10,382 nucleotides of DNA, taken from contig CABPZV010000069.1 in the NCBI GenBank assembly GCA_902462015.1, positions 1 to 10,382 of the forward strand, in the 5' to 3' direction. This document shows positions 5,896 to 10,382 of the stretch, piece by piece. Below the pieces are notes generated by a model, which searched no databases, was not told where the DNA came from, and worked only from the letters and a program-made list of their open reading frames with translations. Within the stretch, counting starts at the first letter, position 1, and each line of letters starts with the position of its first letter. The stretch comes from an uncultured Eubacteriales bacterium (GTDB taxonomy: Bacteria; Bacillota; Clostridia; Oscillospirales; CAG-272). A program made the position numbers and the translations under genes.

Positions 5896-8800
5896 ATGGA
5901 AAGAACAACGAATGAAGCAATGAACGAAACGATGAACGAGCTTGAGCTGAGCGTGACGAAAAAGCAGGGCGGTACGTATCGTGTAAGTGAAATTACAGAG
6001 CGGCGCGGAGAGCGGAGCAAGGTGTACAGAATGAGCGACGGAAGCGAGCAGGCGGAATACTGCTTTGCACCTATACATGAGTACAACGAGGAAACAAAGG
6101 AATTTGTGGAAATCGACTGTACCCTTGTGGAGGATTCCGGAGGAGTGCATGTCTGCGGAGGACGAAAGCGTTTTAACGCGCGTTTCAGCCGTGAAACCGA
6201 AGGCTGCGGCCTTTTCACGATTGAAAGCGGCGGCCGAATTCTGCGGATCAGTTCAAAACCGCAGGCGATAAAAGGCAGGCGAATCACTGAGAGAAGCGTC
6301 CCGGAAATCAAACGGAGCGCAGACGGAGGAAAGCCGCACGATGTTCTGCGCTATGCGGAGGCGGTATCCGGCTGTGATATCGAGTACAGCGTAAACGGAA
6401 ACGGAGTAAAGGAAAATATCATAATATCCGAAAAAGCGGAGGTATACAGGTTTCCGTTTGTAATCGAGACGGAGGGGGTAACATATAGGGCTGACGGAAC
6501 AGACAGATCGGTAAGCTTTACCTGCAGCGAAAGCGGAGAAGATGTATTCAGAATACCTGCGCCGTATATGTATGACGGAGCCGGAGAGGTATCGGACGAA
6601 GTGTTTTATGAGGTAAAATCCGACGATAACGGAAAGCTGAGCTTTACCGTGCTTGCCGACCCGGAGTGGATTAATGCAGAGGAGCGGGTACTGCCTGTCA
6701 CAATCGATCCGCAGGTTGTAACCAGCGGAGACAGCGGATTTAATACATACAGCTGGAGCGGCGGGGTCATGAGCTCAGGCTCGCTTCATACTGTCGGAAT
6801 TACCGGAAGCAAAGCAGACCGTAAGATTAACCGCATGTATATGAGCTTTGCTCTGCCGCAGCTTCCGAACAATCCGAGAATCAGACGTGCAGAGCTTGTG
6901 TTTAAACAGGCAACAGGAAGCACGGAATGCGGAGAGCAGCCGAAAATCGGGCTTTACCGCGTGACAGGTGATATAAATACGGGAAGCTGCAGTCCGGAGG
7001 ATGACGGAAAGCTTATCGATTATGCTGCGATGCAGTACAGCAGCGACGGCGCTGACGGAGAGATAACGTATACAATGGATATCACACCGGTTGTCGATAT
7101 GCTTGCCGGAGGAGAAGAGGAAGAGGCAAAGCTTGTGCTCAGAATGGTAAAGGAATCGGTTGTATGCGCCGATAGCGTGGTAATTTGCGGAGGTGTGAGT
7201 CTTACGGGGGCTCCGAAGCTTACGCTGACGTATGACAGCAGCTACGGAACGGGAGGAGCGTATCGGTCGCAAAGTCACCGCCTCGGACGTTTCGGGGTCG
7301 GAAGTGTTGACCTTCAGAGCGGAAACCTTACATTCAATTCGGAGGACTTCTCGTGGGGAGGAAACCGAATGCCTGTAACGCTCACACATATGTACAACAG
7401 CGCGCTTGCAGGATGCGGATATACGGGCAGCAGTCAGATAGGCCTGAATGCGGCGGATTTCAGCGGAATGAATGTCGGCAGCGGCTGGCGGCTGAATCTG
7501 ATGCAGAGCGTCGTACATACGTCGTTTGCTGACGAAGGAGAGATGAAGGACGGCTATGTCTACATCGGGGAAAGCGGGAGAGAAACATATCTTGTCGAAA
7601 CGGACGATATGCCGTGCATGCACGGAAACGTTACCTGCGGAAATATGTATGAGGATACGGACAAGTCCGGAATATATTATGATCCGTATATGAGAGAGCT
7701 GACCTACGGAGGGGAGAAATACCTGTTCGACGAGGGAGGAAAGCTCGTCAAAATTACCGACGAATCCGGGAACCATCTTGATATAACATACACAGCCGGA
7801 AAAATCACATCTGTAACCGACGGAGCATGCAGAGAGTTTCTGTTTAACTACTTGGGCGGATATCTTGCGTCCGTCACAGCTCCGGACGGAAGCTCAGTTA
7901 CATATACATATGACGGAGGAAATCTTACGCAGATAACCTATCCCGGCGGAAGAAGCGCCTCGCTTGTGTACAATGAAGCATCGCTTCCGTCGTCTGTAAC
8001 GCTTAAGGATGAATCTGGAAATGCAAAGCGCAGAACCGAATATACATATTCCGGAAGCCGTATTCTGACAGTAAAGGAATTCGGAATAGAACAGACAGAG
8101 GAAAACGGAGCCGTTTCGGATACTGCCAGCCTGATAGACGAGGTTACATTCCAGCGCAGCGCGGCGTCACGCAGCACAAGAGTGACAACAATAACTCCGC
8201 CGGATACTGAGGCGGGAGAGACGGAGAACAGTGAAGAGTCGGAGGTATATCTGTTCAGTGAGGACGGCTTTGTTATCGGAGAATACACCGAGGGACAGGC
8301 TGCATATTCCGAAAATCTGCTGACCTCTCACGGCTTTGCGGACATAGACGGCTGGATCGGAGAGAGCGCAAACCTTGACGATATTTCCATAAAGAGCAGC
8401 GAGAGCGAGAACTATGCGAAGTACGGAACACATCTGCTGAGAATTCAGTCCTTCCACGGCGAAGCGGAAGGAAACGGAGTATACCGCCAGACCGTGGCAT
8501 TATCTGCCGGGGCTTACACCTTCTCTGCATATGCGCGCGTGATTAATGAATTTATCGGAGACGATACACCTGGAATATACATAAGAGTAACCAAAACTGA
8601 CGGAACAGTGCTTGCCGAGAGCGAACGCCTGACAAAAAGGAACGGTGAGTACATTAGACTTTCCGCTTCATTTGAGCTTGAGACCGGAGCGGCCGTGCTT
8701 GTTCATATACTGGCGGACGGCTGCGGAACGGCGTACTTTGACGGAGCTCAGCTTGAAGCAGGCGAGGCGGCTAACAGCTATAACCTGCTTGAAAACGGAA

Positions 8801-10382
8801 GCTTTGAAAACGGCGGAAGCTTCTGGACTATGAGCACCGGAGCGGAAATATCCGCAGAAGAATCTGAGGACAGAGCTTCAGCCCTGAAGATATGGGGAGA
8901 TATTGATGAGGTAAGATATGCATATCAGGACGTAGAGGTTAAAAAAGCCCGCGGAACAAAGGAATCCTTTATTCTTTCCGGCTGGGCAAAAGGAAATGCG
9001 CTGAGCGTAAAGGAACGCAGGGACTGTGCGGCGCCGACCTTCAGACTGCGCGCTGAAATCAAGTATTATGACGCAAGGCTCGGAGAGTACGGAACAGAGG
9101 AGCATACAGCGGACTTTTTACCGTTTACAGACGAATGGCAGCCTGCTTCAGTGCAGTTTGAAAAGGAGAAATACAGAGAGGTTGAATATATCCGCGTATA
9201 CTGTGACTACGGCAATAACTTCGGAAAGGCATATTTCGACGGCATACAGCTTCTGCGCGGCGGAATCGAAACAAATCTTTCTTCGGATAAATTTACGGAA
9301 ATGAAATACTCCGACGACGAAGCGGAAACAGTCTCCGCCGAAGATGCAGAAGGAGAGTTTTACGAGGACAGTCCGTATTTTGAAGAGGCACGCGACGCAT
9401 ACGGAAATACGCTGACCGATACCGTATACACCGACGGAGAATACGGGACTATGTACCGTTCAAGGAAGTATAACGGATATGACGCGACCGAGGCCGGAGA
9501 TGACTATGGAAATAATCTTGTGTGTGAAACAGACGAGAGAGGCAACAGCACAAGCTACAGCGTTGACAGCCTGACCTCACGCACCGGCTGCACAACAGAC
9601 CGCACGGGCAGTAAGATTGAATACGAATACGACTCGTCAGGAAGAACTGTCAAAATTACAAATAAGAAATCGGACGGAACGGAGCTCGGAAACATATCAT
9701 ACATATATGACGCTTTCGATAAGCTTTCAGGCATAGTCCGCGGAGACGGCATGAGATATAACATAAGCTGCAATAGATTTAACGATATTGAAAGCATAGG
9801 CGTAAGCGGAAAAACCGAAAAGCTTGTAAGCTATTCATCTAAGAATGGGAAACCCAGACAGATTACATATGCAAACGGAAATACGATGAAAGCAGTGTAT
9901 GACAGATTCGGACGGCTTGTCAGTGAGAAATGGTATGTAAACGGCGAAACGCAGATTCCTGCTGCAAATTACAGATATTGTTATGACAATTTAGGAAATC
10001 TTGTGAAAAGTATTGACAAATTAAGGGAAAAGGAATATACTTATGTATATGAAGATGGAGTAGTTGTTCGCGCTGTAGAAAATGATATAACCCTGAGCGG
10101 AGAGCTGATAACATCGAGGGTGCCTGTAAGCCTGATTTCATACGTATATGATGCAGATAAAAGACTTGTTCAGAAGCGTATTGCTTTTGGAGACGGAAAA
10201 GAACAGACAATCTGGTATGAAAATTCGGATAGCGGAAACAGCTCGGTAAAATTTGAAGCAGGCGGAGAAGTGGTCACAAGCCACAGCAAATCAGACCATT
10301 TCGGGCGGAAGATATTCGACGAGCTCCAGCTTGGAACGGGCATTGTTTCAAGACAGTTTGCATATCATACAGGTCAGATCAC
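5896..10382 (+). CDS. Large DNRLRE- and RHS-repeat protein, 3' end outside the window
   Basis: An open frame of 1495 complete codons with no stop before the window edge. In order it has: an N-terminal domain shared with the preceding gene (DGSEQAEYCF at 48-57); a beta-rich region ending VLPVTIDPQ (about 260-276); a DNRLRE domain (about 276-445); an RHS entry region with FGVGSVDLQSGNLTF and GSGWRLNLMQS (456-540); YD repeats (608-705); two jelly-roll, CBM-like modules (about 802-955 and 960-1125), each ending in YFDGxQL and the second opening NLLENGSFENGG; and more YD repeats from about 1165, such as YEYDSSGRTVKI. RHS proteins usually form a beta-cage holding a C-terminal toxin or effector; that part is not visible. 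No signal peptide is seen, so the export route is unknown. The ATG at 5896 has AAGGA at a 7-base spacing; an in-frame ATG at 5857 would add 13 residues. It probably shares a transcript with the upstream gene. Confidence 0.88.
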   Translation, partial: MERTTNEAMNETMNELELSVTKKQGGTYRVSEITERRGERSKVYRMSDGSEQAEYCFAPIHEYNEETKEFVEIDCTLVEDSGGVHVCGGRKRFNARFSRETEGCGLFTIESGGRILRISSKPQAIKGRRITERSVPEIKRSADGGKPHDVLRYAEAVSGCDIEYSVNGNGVKENIIISEKAEVYRFPFVIETEGVTYRADGTDRSVSFTCSESGEDVFRIPAPYMYDGAGEVSDEVFYEVKSDDNGKLSFTVLADPEWINAEERVLPVTIDPQVVTSGDSGFNTYSWSGGVMSSGSLHTVGITGSKADRKINRMYMSFALPQLPNNPRIRRAELVFKQATGSTECGEQPKIGLYRVTGDINTGSCSPEDDGKLIDYAAMQYSSDGADGEITYTMDITPVVDMLAGGEEEEAKLVLRMVKESVVCADSVVICGGVSLTGAPKLTLTYDSSYGTGGAYRSQSHRLGRFGVGSVDLQSGNLTFNSEDFSWGGNRMPVTLTHMYNSALAGCGYTGSSQIGLNAADFSGMNVGSGWRLNLMQSVVHTSFADEGEMKDGYVYIGESGRETYLVETDDMPCMHGNVTCGNMYEDTDKSGIYYDPYMRELTYGGEKYLFDEGGKLVKITDESGNHLDITYTAGKITSVTDGACREFLFNYLGGYLASVTAPDGSSVTYTYDGGNLTQITYPGGRSASLVYNEASLPSSVTLKDESGNAKRRTEYTYSGSRILTVKEFGIEQTEENGAVSDTASLIDEVTFQRSAASRSTRVTTITPPDTEAGETENSEESEVYLFSEDGFVIGEYTEGQAAYSENLLTSHGFADIDGWIGESANLDDISIKSSESENYAKYGTHLLRIQSFHGEAEGNGVYRQTVALSAGAYTFSAYARVINEFIGDDTPGIYIRVTKTDGTVLAESERLTKRNGEYIRLSASFELETGAAVLVHILADGCGTAYFDGAQLEAGEAANSYNLLENGSFENGGSFWTMSTGAEISAEESEDRASALKIWGDIDEVRYAYQDVEVKKARGTKESFILSGWAKGNALSVKERRDCAAPTFRLRAEIKYYDARLGEYGTEEHTADFLPFTDEWQPASVQFEKEKYREVEYIRVYCDYGNNFGKAYFDGIQLLRGGIETNLSSDKFTEMKYSDDEAETVSAEDAEGEFYEDSPYFEEARDAYGNTLTDTVYTDGEYGTMYRSRKYNGYDATEAGDDYGNNLVCETDERGNSTSYSVDSLTSRTGCTTDRTGSKIEYEYDSSGRTVKITNKKSDGTELGNISYIYDAFDKLSGIVRGDGMRYNISCNRFNDIESIGVSGKTEKLVSYSSKNGKPRQITYANGNTMKAVYDRFGRLVSEKWYVNGETQIPAANYRYCYDNLGNLVKSIDKLREKEYTYVYEDGVVVRAVENDITLSGELITSRVPVSLISYVYDADKRLVQKRIAFGDGKEQTIWYENSDSGNSSVKFEAGGEVVTSHSKSDHFGRKIFDELQLGTGIVSRQFAYHTGQI

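Noticed and set aside
6775..7776. 333-residue open frame on the minus strand
   Set aside because: It lies wholly inside the RHS coding sequence, whose plus-strand reading gives coherent DNRLRE and RHS motifs. The minus-strand product is low in recognisable structure and has no ribosome-binding site that I trust.

Overview
The window joins two unrelated blocks that are transcribed away from each other. The composition is moderate G+C, ribosome-binding sites are of the AGGAGG type, one gene appears to start at TTG, and a very large DNRLRE/RHS (YD-repeat) protein is present. Together these suggest a Firmicute of the class Clostridia, probably a gut-type Eubacteriales/Oscillospiraceae lineage carrying a prophage or prophage remnant. 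The taxonomy is inference; no marker gene or rRNA is present.

Left block (about 101-4174, minus strand): a phage DNA-packaging module in the usual order. It reads small-terminase-like protein, terminase large subunit (complete ATPase motifs and recognisable nuclease acids), then portal protein. The first two genes overlap by 4 bases (ATGA), and the portal follows after an 82-base gap. A plausible promoter for the module lies near 4296-4325. About 100 bases beyond the portal stop hold a weak hairpin and one copy of a palindromic repeat; no scaffold or capsid gene is visible before the window edge.

Middle (4175-4542): a gene-free region of about 370 bases. It has an A+T-rich part carrying the putative packaging promoter, then a dense series of hairpins (4329-4448). 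The series ends in a 30-base perfect palindrome whose element recurs, diverged, at bases 1-50. The two copies are in direct orientation and bracket the phage module.

Right block (4543 to the window end, plus strand): a 405-residue protein, then a very large RHS-family protein that runs off the window (1495 codons seen). The small protein looks like a stand-alone version of the N-terminal 450 or so residues of the large one, sharing an N-terminal domain and a DNRLRE-like domain. The large protein continues with an RHS entry region, a first block of YD repeats, two tandem jelly-roll (CBM-like) modules and a second block of YD repeats; its RHS core and C-terminal effector lie beyond the window. 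The 135-base spacer between the two genes is packed with hairpins that could form alternative pairings next to the ribosome-binding site.

The points most worth following are the paired DNRLRE/RHS genes with their structured spacer, the hairpin/palindrome element that appears on both sides of the packaging module, and the abrupt junction between phage packaging genes and an RHS locus.
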